Shown: positions 1 to 9,072, counted from the stretch's first letter. The stretch: 64,000 bases of DNA from Flavobacterium beibuense (GCF_004151245.1 NZ_JUIW01000003.1:248001-312000); one strand, 5' to 3'. Notes: generated by a model from the letters alone, not told the origin. Numbers and translations are program-made.

Positions 1-437
1 TTAAACTTGTAGTTTATTTTTCCTCCGGTAGGATGTAATTCTCCGCAAAGGGAACGAAGCAGGGTAGTTTTACCGTTGCCGTTTTCGCCTACAAGGCCTA
101 TAATATCACCTTCGTTAAGGGTAAGGTTAACCGGGCCTAATGAAAATGAGGAGTATTTCTTTTTCAGTTCAGTGGCTTCCAGTATGGGCTGTGCAGGATG
201 TATGGTTAGCTTAGCCAAAAAGGCATGAAGTTCTTCCAGCAGGGTTTCCAGTTTTTCTTTTTTTGAGCTGCTGCCCATATTTTCGTCAAGCCAGTCCAGC
301 AGGTTACAGGTTTTTTTGTAAAAGGAAATATCCTGTGTGTCGAGAGTAAAATCAATTATTCTCTTAACTGCCAGTGTGTAGTCTTCAAACCTCAGGAAAT
401 CTTTAATCTCCTGATACTGTTTTTCAAATTCGTTCAT
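1..437 (-). CDS. ABC transporter ATP-binding protein, 3' end beyond the window
   Basis: The reading frame starts at an ATG (435-437) and stays open to the left edge, giving about 145 visible residues. Residues 1-80 are a charged helical extension that does not look like an ABC domain. The nucleotide-binding domain starts near residue 86, and Walker A (GENGNGKT) is at 117-124. The Q-loop, signature motif and Walker B lie outside the window, so the substrate cannot be guessed. The N-terminal extension resembles ABC ATPases that work with a separately encoded membrane part. The ATPase assignment is firm; the transport role is inference. Confidence 0.85.
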   Translation of the reverse strand, partial: MNEFEKQYQEIKDFLRFEDYTLAVKRIIDFTLDTQDISFYKKTCNLLDWLDENMGSSSKKEKLETLLEELHAFLAKLTIHPAQPILEATELKKKYSSFSLGPVNLTLNEGDIIGLVGENGNGKTTLLRSLCGELHPTGGKINYKF

Positions 438-487
438 GAGTAAAGTGTGTGAAGCCCAAATATATTAAATAGCAGGATATTATTAAC

Positions 488-515
488 AAAAAAAGCCCTG
501 CAATTTGCAGAGCTT
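488..515 (-). terminator. Rho-independent terminator of the lipoprotein gene at 552-986
   Basis: Inverted repeat AAGCCCTGCAA / TTGCAGAGCTT (493-503 and 505-515) with a run of A on its left, which reads as a T-run on the minus strand. Confidence 0.7.
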
Positions 516-551
516 AGTAATCAATATAAATAAAACTAAAAATTATTCAAG

Positions 552-986
552 TTAGTCAGGATCACTTACAGTTATTGTTTTAGTTATGTAAGTGTACTGT
601 GTATTATCGTCGCTGGAACCACTTATAAACTTAAGATTATATTCTCCCGGTTCATCTGCAGAGAAAACATACTCTTCTATTTGTGTGTTTGTAAGACCCG
701 AACACTGACAGCCTTCATATTGTACAGCAGCATAAATACTTTGTGTATATACATTGTCTTCACTGGTTACCTGACCTTCATGGAAGCCTACAAAAGTGGC
801 GCAATTACTAACAATAGGGAAAGAAACATTTAATGTTATTTCTTCGCCTGTAAGTGCCGCTTCAGGGCCGGTTACATTAGTAACAAAAGGATAAATGGTT
901 TGTGAGCAATAATTCTCATCATCGCTTAAACATCCTGTAAGGGTTGTAAGTGCCAGTAAAAGTGCAAATACTTTAAACTTCTTCAT
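552..986 (-). CDS. Hypothetical lipoprotein, 144 aa
   Basis: Begins with a lipoprotein signal peptide: basic MKKFK, a hydrophobic stretch, then lipobox TLTGC with the lipidated Cys at 19. The mature part is rich in Ser, Thr and Asp with several Cys (a CQC pair near 95) and beta-strand-like alternation, suggesting a small immunoglobulin-like fold, but no family is recognised. It is a single-gene unit with its own terminator downstream. Probably exported to the outer membrane or cell surface. Function unknown. Confidence 0.75.
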   Translation of the reverse strand: MKKFKVFALLLALTTLTGCLSDDENYCSQTIYPFVTNVTGPEAALTGEEITLNVSFPIVSNCATFVGFHEGQVTSEDNVYTQSIYAAVQYEGCQCSGLTNTQIEEYVFSADEPGEYNLKFISGSSDDNTQYTYITKTITVSDPD

Positions 987-1075
987 AATGTGTTGGAATG
1001 TGTTTTATGTTATTTAGATGCGGTATACCCCAATTGGTTGCGCAACAAAGTACAAATTTTAACTATTTTTTAGGA

Positions 1076-2056
1076 TTATGCAACCGCTGCCTCCCTGTTA
1101 TATTTGTTCCTGTACTCAACGGGAGAAAGCCCGGTCAATTTTTTAAAGAGACTGCGAAAGGTTTTTGCATCGGTATAGCCTACATCATACATTACCTCGT
1201 TTACATTTTTGTTACTGGTTTCCAGTTCTTTTTTGGCAGCTTCTATCTTAACGCGTTGTATATATTCTCCTGCTGTATTGTTGGTTGCTTTTTTAAAGCG
1301 TCTGTCAAAGTGCCTGCGCCCTATGGCAAACTTATCCGCAAGGTCGTCTATAGAAATCTTTTCGGCAATGTTTTTTTCAATAAACTCCTGCGCTAAACGT
1401 ATTGGCTCGTCCTCATGATTTTTTTGCCCGTTAAACATAATAAACGGTGACTGACTTTTACGGTCTATTTCCAACGCAAATATTTTTGATGCTATAATCG
1501 CAATTTCTCGTCCGGCGTGCTTTTCGGTTAAATGCAGCAGCAGGTTCCAGTAAGACGAAGCACCCCCACTGGAATAAAGTCCGTTTTGTTCGGTTACAAT
1601 ACGGCCGTCTACAAGGGTAACTTCAGGAAACATCTCCCTAAACTCATTGGCTGTTTGCCAGTGGCTGGAACATTCCTTGCCGTTAAGAAGTCCGGTAGAA
1701 GCCAATAGGAAAGAACCTATACAAAGGCTGGCTACTTCGCTGCCGTTCTTATAGTGTTTTATAATCCAGGGCAGGAAATCTTTGTTTATTTCTATAGCTG
1801 TTGCTATATCGCCACTTATAGCCGGTATAATAATAAGATCGGTTTTTTTAATCTCGCTTAAAAGGGCATCTGTGCGAACTGCAAAAAGCCCTCCGTTATA
1901 CTCAACTTCCCGGGTTAAGCCTACGAACTGAATCTCAAAAATGGGTTTTTGGCCTGCGGCTTCAAGAAAACTGTTTGCTCCGGTGAATATTGTGCGGGGA
2001 TCTACCAGGCTTGCCATAACGGCTTCGTTAGGTACCAATATCGAAACATGTATCAT
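1076..2056 (-). CDS. GlxA/FtrA-type transcriptional regulator (DJ-1/PfpI domain plus AraC helix-turn-helix)
   Basis: 326 aa. Residues 1-200 match the DJ-1/PfpI (class I glutamine amidotransferase-like) fold, with the nucleophile-elbow cysteine in LCIGSFLLAS at position 112. Residues about 225-320 hold two AraC-type helix-turn-helix units (FAIGRRHFDRRFKKAT and the later YTDAKTFRSLFKKLTG). In this family the first domain usually senses a small molecule and the second binds DNA. Starts at ATG 2056. It is divergent from the reductase gene at 2231, which could be its target, but no operator was identified. Confidence 0.88.
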   Translation of the reverse strand: MIHVSILVPNEAVMASLVDPRTIFTGANSFLEAAGQKPIFEIQFVGLTREVEYNGGLFAVRTDALLSEIKKTDLIIIPAISGDIATAIEINKDFLPWIIKHYKNGSEVASLCIGSFLLASTGLLNGKECSSHWQTANEFREMFPEVTLVDGRIVTEQNGLYSSGGASSYWNLLLHLTEKHAGREIAIIASKIFALEIDRKSQSPFIMFNGQKNHEDEPIRLAQEFIEKNIAEKISIDDLADKFAIGRRHFDRRFKKATNNTAGEYIQRVKIEAAKKELETSNKNVNEVMYDVGYTDAKTFRSLFKKLTGLSPVEYRNKYNREAAVA

Positions 2057-2198
2057 AATTCCTTTTATTTTTTACAAAACAATAATAAGGTGGCAGTGAT
2101 AAACATGAAATTAAGGGCTAAGGTAATAAAATTATTTATGTCGATAACAACACCCTAAAATGTCTTTACAGGCACCATGTATCTGATTTATACAGCGG

Positions 2199-2206
2199 TA
2201 ACTTTG
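2199..2206 (+). promoter_or_regulatory. Candidate -7 element TAnnTTTG for the RibD/DHFR-like gene
   Basis: TAACTTTG matches the Bacteroidota sigma-A -7 consensus and would start transcription near 2213, about 18 nt before the TTG at 2231. No clear -33 TTTG is visible at the usual distance. Confidence 0.45.
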
Positions 2207-2230
2207 TAGTACACTATTAAACAATAAACC

Positions 2231-2845
2231 TTGAATACCAATGTCCAAATTACTCCTCCAAATATATCTCCCAAAAGAAAACTGATCCTCTCCATGAATA
2301 TTACAGAGGACGGTTTTCTCTCGGGGCCAAACTGTGAACTCGATTGGCATTTTAATACCTGGACTACCGAAATGGCCGAATGCCTTGCCGAAGAACTTAA
2401 AAAAGCAGATTCTATTATTTTTGGAAGGATAACCTACAATGCCATGGCAGCCTATTGGTCTGTTAAAGGGATAGACCTTACAGGTCCGGTTGAAGACCGT
2501 GCCTTTGCCGAAATGCTTAATACATATACAAAGATTGTTTTTTCGGATACGCTAAAATACGCGGTTTGGAATAATACAATTACCGTAAAGGAAGACCCGG
2601 AACAGTATATTAAAAAAATGAAGAAGGAGGTAGGTAATCCGGTCATGATATACGGCAGTGCCAAACTGGTAGGGTATCTTATTGAGAAAAACCTTATAGA
2701 CGAGTTTCATTTATGGGTACACCCCGTTAAGCTTATTAAAGGGAAGCCTTTGTTTGGTGCTCCTGTTTTATCTTTTTTAGAGTTAGAAAAAACCAGGCAG
2801 TTTCGCAATGGGGTAGTGCTGCATTACTATAAATTAAAGGTTTAG
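2231..2845 (+). CDS. Dihydrofolate reductase family protein (RibD C-terminal-like)
   Basis: 204 aa. The core matches small RibD-C/DHFR-like reductases: KLILSMNITEDGFLSGPN near the start, ADSIIFGRITYNAMAAYW (substrate/NADPH pocket), and IMVYGSAKL-like nucleotide binding (MIYGSAKLVGYLIEK) near 140. The start is uncertain. The frame opens just after a stop at 2225 and the only upstream start is TTG at 2231. ATG 2294 would remove the first conserved strand (KLILS). An ATG at 2241 lies in the +1 frame and ends after 14 codons. I keep TTG because the family alignment needs the residues before 2294. Substrate unknown. Confidence 0.8.
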   Translation: MNTNVQITPPNISPKRKLILSMNITEDGFLSGPNCELDWHFNTWTTEMAECLAEELKKADSIIFGRITYNAMAAYWSVKGIDLTGPVEDRAFAEMLNTYTKIVFSDTLKYAVWNNTITVKEDPEQYIKKMKKEVGNPVMIYGSAKLVGYLIEKNLIDEFHLWVHPVKLIKGKPLFGAPVLSFLELEKTRQFRNGVVLHYYKLKV

Positions 2846-2891
2846 TTATTGGAGTAATTTCTATACCTTTATAGAACAAACCATTATTAAA

Positions 2892-4169
2892 ATGACCCGA
2901 TTTATTACATTACTTTTCGTTTTATTAGTGATTTTCGGCTGTGCAGTTAAGACCGACGATGGCCTTTCTCAAAAACGCTATAATAAGATAAACGCTTATC
3001 TGGATGAAAAAGACTTTTTTCATGCCCGTGATACTTTTAATTACTACAAATTAGAAATAGCTAAACCACAAAGACTGATTTTAGAAGCTTTTATAGACAA
3101 TGCTTTTAATGATCCTGAATCATCCAACAAAGTGATAGATGAGATTTTTGAAAAGTACCCCGATGTGGTTAATGATTCTGTTAAGCAAAAACTACTGGAG
3201 GTACAGCAGGGAAATTATGTGCATTTGTATCATTATGAAAAGGCAAACCAAACGGTAAAAGAGATACTGGACAATTATAGCGGGATATTGTCTAAAGATG
3301 AAATAGACGATTATAAGAACTCCCAAATTATATGGACGGCGCTTTCGGGTCAGCCCAAACAGGAAGTAATTATACAAAGAAATACAACACTTGCCATTAA
3401 AAGGGATGTGGCACAGCTCGCTAACCTTACAGTACAGGCTAATGGTATTGATACCGACTTTATTTTTGACACAGGGGCTAATATTTCTACCGTTACACAA
3501 AGCACAGCCAAAAAACTCAACATGAAAATGCTTGATGGCTCTATACAGGTAGGTGCCATAACGGGATTAACGGTACAGTCGCAGCTGGCTATATGCCCCG
3601 AGTTTACATTAGGGGATATCACGGTAAAGAATGCCGTATTTCTTGTGTTTCCCGATGAGGCACTCGCTTTCCCGCAAATAAACTACCAGATAAACGGTAT
3701 TTTAGGATATCCGGTTATAGAGGCTATGAAACAGATAACCATTACACAAAAAGAGGAATTTATAGTGCCTAAAGTACCGGTGCAGTATCCGTTGCGCAAC
3801 ATGGCGCTCGATTTTTTAAACCCTGTAATTTGTATTGAGGGAGAACATTACACGTTCGACTCCGGTGCTGTGGGGACTTCGCTATACAACAGGTTCTTTT
3901 TTAAGCATAGGGAAGCCATTCAGGGTAAATACCAGGAAACCGACCTTAACTTTGGCGGGGCAGGGGGAACGCTATCCAAAAGAGGATATTTTATCTCTTT
4001 TGAACCTGAAATTGAAGGACGCAAAATTGTACTGGACAGTGTACAGGTATTTACTGAAAACATAGGCGATAAGCCCAATATGTACTACGGTAATATTGGC
4101 CAGGATGTTATAAAGCAGTTCAATAAAATGACCATTAACTTTAAGTATATGTACATAAAGTTCGATTAA
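2892..4169 (+). CDS. Retropepsin-like aspartyl protease lipoprotein with two active-site motifs
   Basis: 425 aa with a lipoprotein signal (lipobox IFGC, Cys 17). Residues 25-155 are helical and repeat-like. Residues 165-425 contain two aspartyl protease half-units: FDTGAN (193-198) followed by a flap-like region, and FDSGAVGTS (322-330). The hydrophobic ILGYPVIEAM and YYGNIGQDVI segments correspond to the hydrophobic-hydrophobic-Gly feature of pepsin-like folds. It is therefore likely a single-chain, two-lobed protease anchored to the envelope. Closely related proteins are common in Bacteroidota, but their targets are unknown. Confidence 0.8.
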   Translation: MTRFITLLFVLLVIFGCAVKTDDGLSQKRYNKINAYLDEKDFFHARDTFNYYKLEIAKPQRLILEAFIDNAFNDPESSNKVIDEIFEKYPDVVNDSVKQKLLEVQQGNYVHLYHYEKANQTVKEILDNYSGILSKDEIDDYKNSQIIWTALSGQPKQEVIIQRNTTLAIKRDVAQLANLTVQANGIDTDFIFDTGANISTVTQSTAKKLNMKMLDGSIQVGAITGLTVQSQLAICPEFTLGDITVKNAVFLVFPDEALAFPQINYQINGILGYPVIEAMKQITITQKEEFIVPKVPVQYPLRNMALDFLNPVICIEGEHYTFDSGAVGTSLYNRFFFKHREAIQGKYQETDLNFGGAGGTLSKRGYFISFEPEIEGRKIVLDSVQVFTENIGDKPNMYYGNIGQDVIKQFNKMTINFKYMYIKFD

Positions 4170-4173
4170 ACAG

Positions 4174-4206
4174 TAAAGGGAAATTACAATGCAATTTCCC
4201 TTCTTT
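4174..4206 (+). terminator. Terminator between convergent genes
   Basis: Perfect 10-bp inverted repeat AAGGGAAATT (4176-4185) / AATTTCCCTT (4193-4202) followed by TTCTTT. It overlaps the last codons of the minus-strand SRPBCC gene and probably ends the aspartyl protease transcript. Confidence 0.65.
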
Positions 4207-4618
4207 CTGCTAATTCTTTTATTTTTTGCGAAGCGGTTTTTTCAAAATCAACGCTTGAGTCAAAATATTTGTCACCATCGGTAAGAATGGCAAAGTCGCC
4301 TATTTCCACACCCAGCCATGTATGGTCTTCGTTGTCTACAGTAAGGGTATAGGTATAACCAATATTGGTAACACGCTCTTCCCATGTAGGTACATACAAC
4401 TCGTAACGCAACATTTGGTTCGGCACAAACTCTACTACTGATAACTTAGAATATCCCGGCCATTCTATTACGGTTGCAGGATGAATTTCAAAATCGCCAA
4501 AATCTTCGGGAAGCTGGTCCCACTGGCGTATGTATTTTGGTTTGGTAAGCACTTCCCATACTCGTTCAAGGGGTGCATCAATCCTGATATTGTTTTTTAC
4601 AATTAGTGATTTACTCAT
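4184..4618 (-). CDS. SRPBCC (START/AHSA1-like) domain protein, 144 aa
   Basis: The N-terminus reads IRIDAPLERVWEVLTKPKYI, the classic first strand and helix of the SRPBCC hydrophobic-cavity fold. The middle has the expected antiparallel strands (VVEFVPNQMLRYELYVPTW) and the C-terminus ends in a long helix (VDFEKTASQKIKELAERRE). It lacks a signal peptide, so it is cytoplasmic. It may be cotranscribed with the small membrane protein upstream on the minus strand (23-bp gap). Ligand unknown. Confidence 0.85.
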   Translation of the reverse strand: MSKSLIVKNNIRIDAPLERVWEVLTKPKYIRQWDQLPEDFGDFEIHPATVIEWPGYSKLSVVEFVPNQMLRYELYVPTWEERVTNIGYTYTLTVDNEDHTWLGVEIGDFAILTDGDKYFDSSVDFEKTASQKIKELAERREIAL

Positions 4619-4641
4619 AGCTTTTTTGTTTTTTGAAATGT

Positions 4642-4836
4642 TTACGATTCGTCTTTAGTTCTTTTCACCAGTCCTATTCCTGATATAAAGAAAATAAGCC
4701 CTACCACACCATATACAATGGTCATTTTTACATTTTGCTCTGATGTAGAAGTTGCAGCAAAAATATAAGCGGCATAAATAAGCCCAACAATACCAAGTAC
4801 AGTAAGTATGGCGCCAAAGGTTCTTTTTAAGTTCAT
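4642..4836 (-). CDS. Small two-helix membrane protein, 64 aa
   Basis: Two hydrophobic segments (about residues 9-29 and 39-57) separated by a short polar loop, ending in a basic tail (KRTKDES). No family can be named with confidence. It lies 23 bp upstream of the SRPBCC gene on the same strand, so the two probably share a transcript. Confidence 0.65.
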   Translation of the reverse strand: MNLKRTFGAILTVLGIVGLIYAAYIFAATSTSEQNVKMTIVYGVVGLIFFISGIGLVKRTKDES

Positions 4837-5147
4837 AAAAATTTAGGTTTTTTGTTATACTTAGTAAGATGTGTAAACAAATTTCAGGCTTATATTTTAA
4901 AATTGCGCAACACTTTTTATTTATTTAACATTTAGATTATTTTACTGTTTTTAGTTTTATTTAACATAAAATCAGGGAGTTAAAATTATCTTTCAAAACC
5001 CTTTATTTTGAAGGTGAAACATTTAAAACTGTAGTTTTTTGCCTGCCAAATTTATCTTAAACAAAAGTTATTTAGTCATAAAGTACTGGTTTCAAACGAT
5101 ATAAATTTAGAACTTGCGGTCTAGAAATTTACCAAAATCAAATACCT
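4837..5147. other. Intergenic region without a visible gene
   Basis: About 310 bp of very AT-rich DNA between divergent small membrane-protein genes. The only structure seen is a weak inverted repeat CTTTCAAAA (4990-4998) / TTTTGAAGG (5006-5014). No convincing TAnnTTTG element was found on either strand. Confidence 0.6.
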
Positions 5148-5399
5148 ATGAAGCTACTATACTTTTTCCTTTTGATGTTTGTAATACTGCTTGGAGGATA
5201 CCTGTATGTAAACGACTTCAGTTTCGACAATACATCCTTTAGCGGATACCTGTTAAATACGCTGTTTTTCTTTTTACTGTCGCTGGTAGGTATTATTACT
5301 CTTGTACTTGCGGTAGTATCCATAAAAAGAAGAAGCGCCCATAAAGGTATTATGACTATCAGGCAATATTATGAATACAAAGAATACAAAACAGACTAG
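5148..5399 (+). CDS. Small membrane protein, 83 aa
   Basis: Two strongly hydrophobic segments, about residues 2-20 and 37-60, with a short loop between them and a basic, Tyr/Lys-rich tail (IKRRSAHKG...YEYKEYKTD) that is probably cytoplasmic. Starts at ATG 5148. Followed by a strong terminator at 5446. No family recognised. Confidence 0.65.
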   Translation: MKLLYFFLLMFVILLGGYLYVNDFSFDNTSFSGYLLNTLFFFLLSLVGIITLVLAVVSIKRRSAHKGIMTIRQYYEYKEYKTD

Positions 5400-5445
5400 A
5401 TTTGAGTTTAGTTAATCGATAATTATAGAAGGTGTGTTAATTCAG

Positions 5446-5482
5446 AAACCCGGAGGATTATTATAATCTTTCGGGTTTTTTG
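5446..5482 (+). terminator. Rho-independent terminator
   Basis: AAACCCG (5446-5452) pairs with CGGGTTT (5472-5478), with a partly paired inner stem (GGATTA/AATCTT) and a T-run after it. Confidence 0.75.
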
Positions 5483-5524
5483 CATACTTAGTAAGTCAGG
5501 TTCTAAGTTTCTAAGGTACTTTTT

Positions 5525-6721
5525 TTACTCACTATCAAGGTTCTCGTTAAAAACCGTAGGCAGCATTTTAGGGATAAACTTAATAAGCAATGGTAATAAA
5601 AGACTTCCGCCCGGTAAAAGGAAAATAGTAAGCGACGGAACGGTTTTACATATTTCCAGCAACTGTTTCTTTACCTTTTTCTTTTCTCCTTCGTCAAGGC
5701 TTCGGTGGGTAGAATGCGTTAGTAAAAGCATCAGTTCGCCGTTATTGGATATTTCCTTAATAAGCCTCTTTTTGTTTCGGTTAATAAGCAGCGATACTGT
5801 TTGTGCCGCATGCCCGTAAAAATGCTTAATAGGGTTGGAGTAACGGAAATACGGAATCTCCTGTTTATATTCCTCTATAAACAGGTTAAACGATTCAATA
5901 CTTTGTTCGGCAGTTTCAGGGCTAAGGTTAAGTAGCCATGCAAGATGATATAGAAAATCCGTTTCGGTTTGTTCTTCCACACCATCGCTCCACACAGCCA
6001 TACCCGCCATGTCAAGCAGGTAATTCTTTTCCAGGTCCGATTCCGCAAAACTGGTATCGGGCATGGTGATATCGCCGTTGTTTATTTTAGACAGCTTGGT
6101 ATATCTAACAGACGATTCAAACAGTTTGATAAGTAAATCGTCGTAGTATGATTTCTCTTTTTTTGTGGTAAGCGCAATAGCCACTATACCCATAACTGTT
6201 TCTTCCAGCCTGCGCAGGTATTTTTCCGGCAGGTCATTATACAGCAGGTACTGGCGAAAAGCAAGTACATCCATAAACAGTAGCGCATTGGTAAGTATGT
6301 GCGAAAAGTTACGGCTTATAATGTTGTCGTTGGTCTTAATCCTTTGCTCCAGTATTTCTTCAAGCTGATGACTTAAATTACCGGCAGGCAGTACCATTTT
6401 AAGCGGATTGAAACCTTCACGGGTCATAGCCTTGTAAAAAGAAATAGCCTTATTTATAAAATCGGGTTTATCGTCTTTTTGGGTAATAAGCCTGTATAGT
6501 GCAAACTGGGTGTTAAGCAGTGCTGCTTTTGTGGTTTCTTCCGATGTCCATCCTTTTGTCTCGGCATCATCAAGATCGTTAAAGCTAATTACGTGTCCAT
6601 ATATAAAACCGGTTTCCCTAACGCGAAGATAAAACTCGCGGGAACTGCTATATCTCTGCGGATTGCTTTTAAGCTTCGCAAAAAACTTGTCTATCCAGCC
6701 ACTGGCAGAAGGATTAATCAT
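5525..6721 (-). CDS. LETM1-related (biofilm-associated-type) protein
   Basis: 398 aa, mostly helical, without signal peptide. Residues about 365-390 read FLLPGGSLLLPLLIKFIPKM, the LPGG...P..P helix that matches the membrane segment of LETM1-type proteins. The helical middle (about 170-330) contains a tandem of acidic, TerB-like helices (AGMAVWSDGVEEQTETDFLY). Flavobacteria carry a conserved family of this architecture named LETM1-related biofilm-associated protein. Whether it transports ions or acts in adhesion is not shown by the sequence. Confidence 0.7.
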   Translation of the reverse strand: MINPSASGWIDKFFAKLKSNPQRYSSSREFYLRVRETGFIYGHVISFNDLDDAETKGWTSEETTKAALLNTQFALYRLITQKDDKPDFINKAISFYKAMTREGFNPLKMVLPAGNLSHQLEEILEQRIKTNDNIISRNFSHILTNALLFMDVLAFRQYLLYNDLPEKYLRRLEETVMGIVAIALTTKKEKSYYDDLLIKLFESSVRYTKLSKINNGDITMPDTSFAESDLEKNYLLDMAGMAVWSDGVEEQTETDFLYHLAWLLNLSPETAEQSIESFNLFIEEYKQEIPYFRYSNPIKHFYGHAAQTVSLLINRNKKRLIKEISNNGELMLLLTHSTHRSLDEGEKKKVKKQLLEICKTVPSLTIFLLPGGSLLLPLLIKFIPKMLPTVFNENLDSE

Positions 6722-6872
6722 GGTGGTGTTAATTGTACTGCAAAGCTATGATTTTTTAAATAGTATGAAACCTATTTAACAAGAGTTAAATATATCCTAT
6801 AATTTGGCTAACAAACATTTTACAAATCCATTATCCGCTACTTTTGTAAGTAAACCGCTAATTTATAAGAGT

Positions 6873-8075
6873 ATGACACTTAAAGCAGGCTACCCGTTTT
6901 GGCTTATTAAAGACGGACTCCCATTTACTTTCCCGAAACTTGACCATGATGTAGATACCGATGTTGTTATTATAGGAGCCGGTATTTCGGGAGCACTGGT
7001 TAGATACTATCTTGTAAATGCGGGTATAAAATGTACTACCATAGATGCCCGTACTATAGGACTGGGCAGTACCAGTGCCAGTACGTCGCTGCTTCAGTAC
7101 GAAATAGACGTGCCCTTATATAAACTGAGTGAGATGATAGGGAAGGAGAAGGCACAAAGGGCTTATCAGTTATGCGGAGAGGCTATAGATAAGCTGGCAC
7201 AGATAACCAAAGACTTTAAGCTTGACGAACTTAAAAAACGTAAAAGCCTGTACTATGCTGCCTACAAGAAAGATGTTTCCTGGCTTAAAAAGGAATATGA
7301 AGCCAGAAAAGAAGCAGGTTTTAAAGTAAAGTGGCTGAATGAAGAGGAGGTTATGGAGCAGTTTGGTTTTAAGTCGTATGGAGCCATATTATCTGATAAG
7401 GCCGCCGAAACCAATGCCTATATGCTTACCCATTGCCTTTTACAACAGAAAGGGAAAAACAAATCGCTTGAAATTTACGACCGTACTCCCGTTACTGATA
7501 TAAAACATAATAAGAATGGGGTAGTACTTACAACCGAATCGGGGCATACCCTAAAGGCTAAAAAGCTGGTATATGCTACCGGATATGAGGTAGTAGACTT
7601 TATCGATAAGGATATCGTGAAGTTGTTATCTACTTATGCGGTGGTGAGTGAGCAGTATAACGAAAGGCAGTTTTGGAATGATGAGGTGCTGATTTGGAAT
7701 ACTGCCGACCCATACCTTTATATACGTACCACATCAGATAATCGTGTACTGGTAGGGGGTAGGGATGAGGATTTTTCCAATCCGGCTAAAAGGGATAAGC
7801 TGATTTCCAAAAAGACAAAACAACTTACTAACGATGTAAACAAGCTTTTCCCTGAACTTGACTTTAAACCGGAGTTTAGCTGGACAGGAACGTTTGGTTC
7901 CACTAAAGACGGATTGCCGTATATAGGTCCGTACAGTAAAAAGCCTAATAGTTATTTTTCGTTGGGATTTGGAGGAAATGGTATTACCTTTAGTCTTATA
8001 GGAGCCGAAATTATTTGCGACCTGCTACAGGGTAAAGATAATCCTGATGCCAAGCTTTTTTCGTTTGACAGATAA
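6873..8075 (+). CDS. FAD-dependent oxidoreductase (DAO family)
   Basis: 400 aa from ATG 6873 (MTLKAGYPFW). The Rossmann dinucleotide fingerprint DVVIIGAGISGALVRYYL lies near residues 29-46, and the C-terminal FAD-contact region GLPYIGPYSKKPN...GFGGNGITFSLIGAEI ends the protein. This is the D-amino-acid oxidase/glycine oxidase superfamily, which oxidises C-N bonds; the exact substrate is unclear. A longer frame from TTG 6804 was rejected because the family begins close to 6873 and the TTG lies in a promoter-like stretch (TATAATTTG). Ends 14 bp before the yihY-like gene, so likely an operon. Confidence 0.85.
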   Translation: MTLKAGYPFWLIKDGLPFTFPKLDHDVDTDVVIIGAGISGALVRYYLVNAGIKCTTIDARTIGLGSTSASTSLLQYEIDVPLYKLSEMIGKEKAQRAYQLCGEAIDKLAQITKDFKLDELKKRKSLYYAAYKKDVSWLKKEYEARKEAGFKVKWLNEEEVMEQFGFKSYGAILSDKAAETNAYMLTHCLLQQKGKNKSLEIYDRTPVTDIKHNKNGVVLTTESGHTLKAKKLVYATGYEVVDFIDKDIVKLLSTYAVVSEQYNERQFWNDEVLIWNTADPYLYIRTTSDNRVLVGGRDEDFSNPAKRDKLISKKTKQLTNDVNKLFPELDFKPEFSWTGTFGSTKDGLPYIGPYSKKPNSYFSLGFGGNGITFSLIGAEIICDLLQGKDNPDAKLFSFDR

Positions 8076-8089
8076 ACTTACTACTTGAT

Positions 8090-8998
8090 ATGAAAATAAA
8101 ATATGGAGCCACTAAGGTGTGGACACTTTTAAAAACCACCTTTTCTGAGTTTAATAACGATAATGCCATTAAGCTGGCAGCTTCATTGTCTTATTACACC
8201 ATATTTTCTATAGCTCCGTTATCTATCATTATCATTTCTATATGTGGCCTTGTATTTGGGGAAGATGCCGTAAGGGGAGAGTTCTACGGACAGATAAACG
8301 AATTTGTAGGCTCAAAGGCTGCGGCACAAATTCAGGAAGCGATAACTAATACAAAACTTTCCGGCGATAATATTTTCAGTCTTATAGTAGGATTAGTAAT
8401 ATTACTTATAGGTGCCTCGGGAGTATTTGTAGAGATACAAAGCTCCATAAACTATATATGGGAACTAAGGGCTAAACCCGATAAAGGACTTAAAAAATTC
8501 ATACAAAACAGGCTTATGTCTTTTTCCATGATAGGGGTTATTGGCTTCCTGCTTATGGTGAGCCTTTTGGCTAATACGCTTCTCGATGTGCTTAATGAGA
8601 GGCTGCACTCCCTTTTATCAGATAGCACCGTCTATTTGGTATATGTACTTAATTTTGTCGTAGTATTTATAATTATAACCCTGCTGTTCTCTGTAATCTT
8701 CCGTACACTGCCCGATGGCTATGTAAAATGGAAAGATACTTTTGTAGGATCTGCCACCACAGCCATATTGTTTATGGTAGGAAAGTTTGGCATCAGCCTG
8801 TATTTGGGCAGCTCTAATGTGGCTACTGCTTTTGGTGCTGCGGGTTCTATAATTATCATACTGGTTTGGGTATACTATTCGGCTATAATACTATACTTCG
8901 GAGCCGAATTCACTAAGGTCTACGCACGCCTGTACGGCAAGAAAATTACCCCTAAACCTTATGCGGTTAAGATAAGGAAAGAGATAGTGGAGGTATAA
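8090..8998 (+). CDS. YihY/virulence factor BrkB family membrane protein
   Basis: 302 aa with six predicted membrane helices. The N-terminal signature AAASLSYYTIFSIAPLSIII-like stretch is present at about residues 28-47, and LVWVYYSAIILYFGAEFTKVYA sits near the C-terminus, as in the YihY/BrkB family (formerly misannotated as RNase BN). Function in the family is poorly established; envelope transport has been proposed. Fourteen bp downstream of the FAD oxidoreductase on the same strand. Confidence 0.9.
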   Translation: MKIKYGATKVWTLLKTTFSEFNNDNAIKLAASLSYYTIFSIAPLSIIIISICGLVFGEDAVRGEFYGQINEFVGSKAAAQIQEAITNTKLSGDNIFSLIVGLVILLIGASGVFVEIQSSINYIWELRAKPDKGLKKFIQNRLMSFSMIGVIGFLLMVSLLANTLLDVLNERLHSLLSDSTVYLVYVLNFVVVFIIITLLFSVIFRTLPDGYVKWKDTFVGSATTAILFMVGKFGISLYLGSSNVATAFGAAGSIIIILVWVYYSAIILYFGAEFTKVYARLYGKKITPKPYAVKIRKEIVEV

Positions 8999-9064
8999 AT
9001 CACATTTAGTATTTCCCTAACACTAATTGGCAAACCGCTAACAATTTAGTCATATTTTATGTGT

Positions 9065-9072
9065 TAATTTTG
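9065..9072 (+). promoter_or_regulatory. Candidate -7 element TAnnTTTG for the DUF4142 gene
   Basis: TAATTTTG lies 46 bp upstream of the DUF4142 ATG. The -33 region holds only TTTA at a slightly short distance. Confidence 0.45.
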
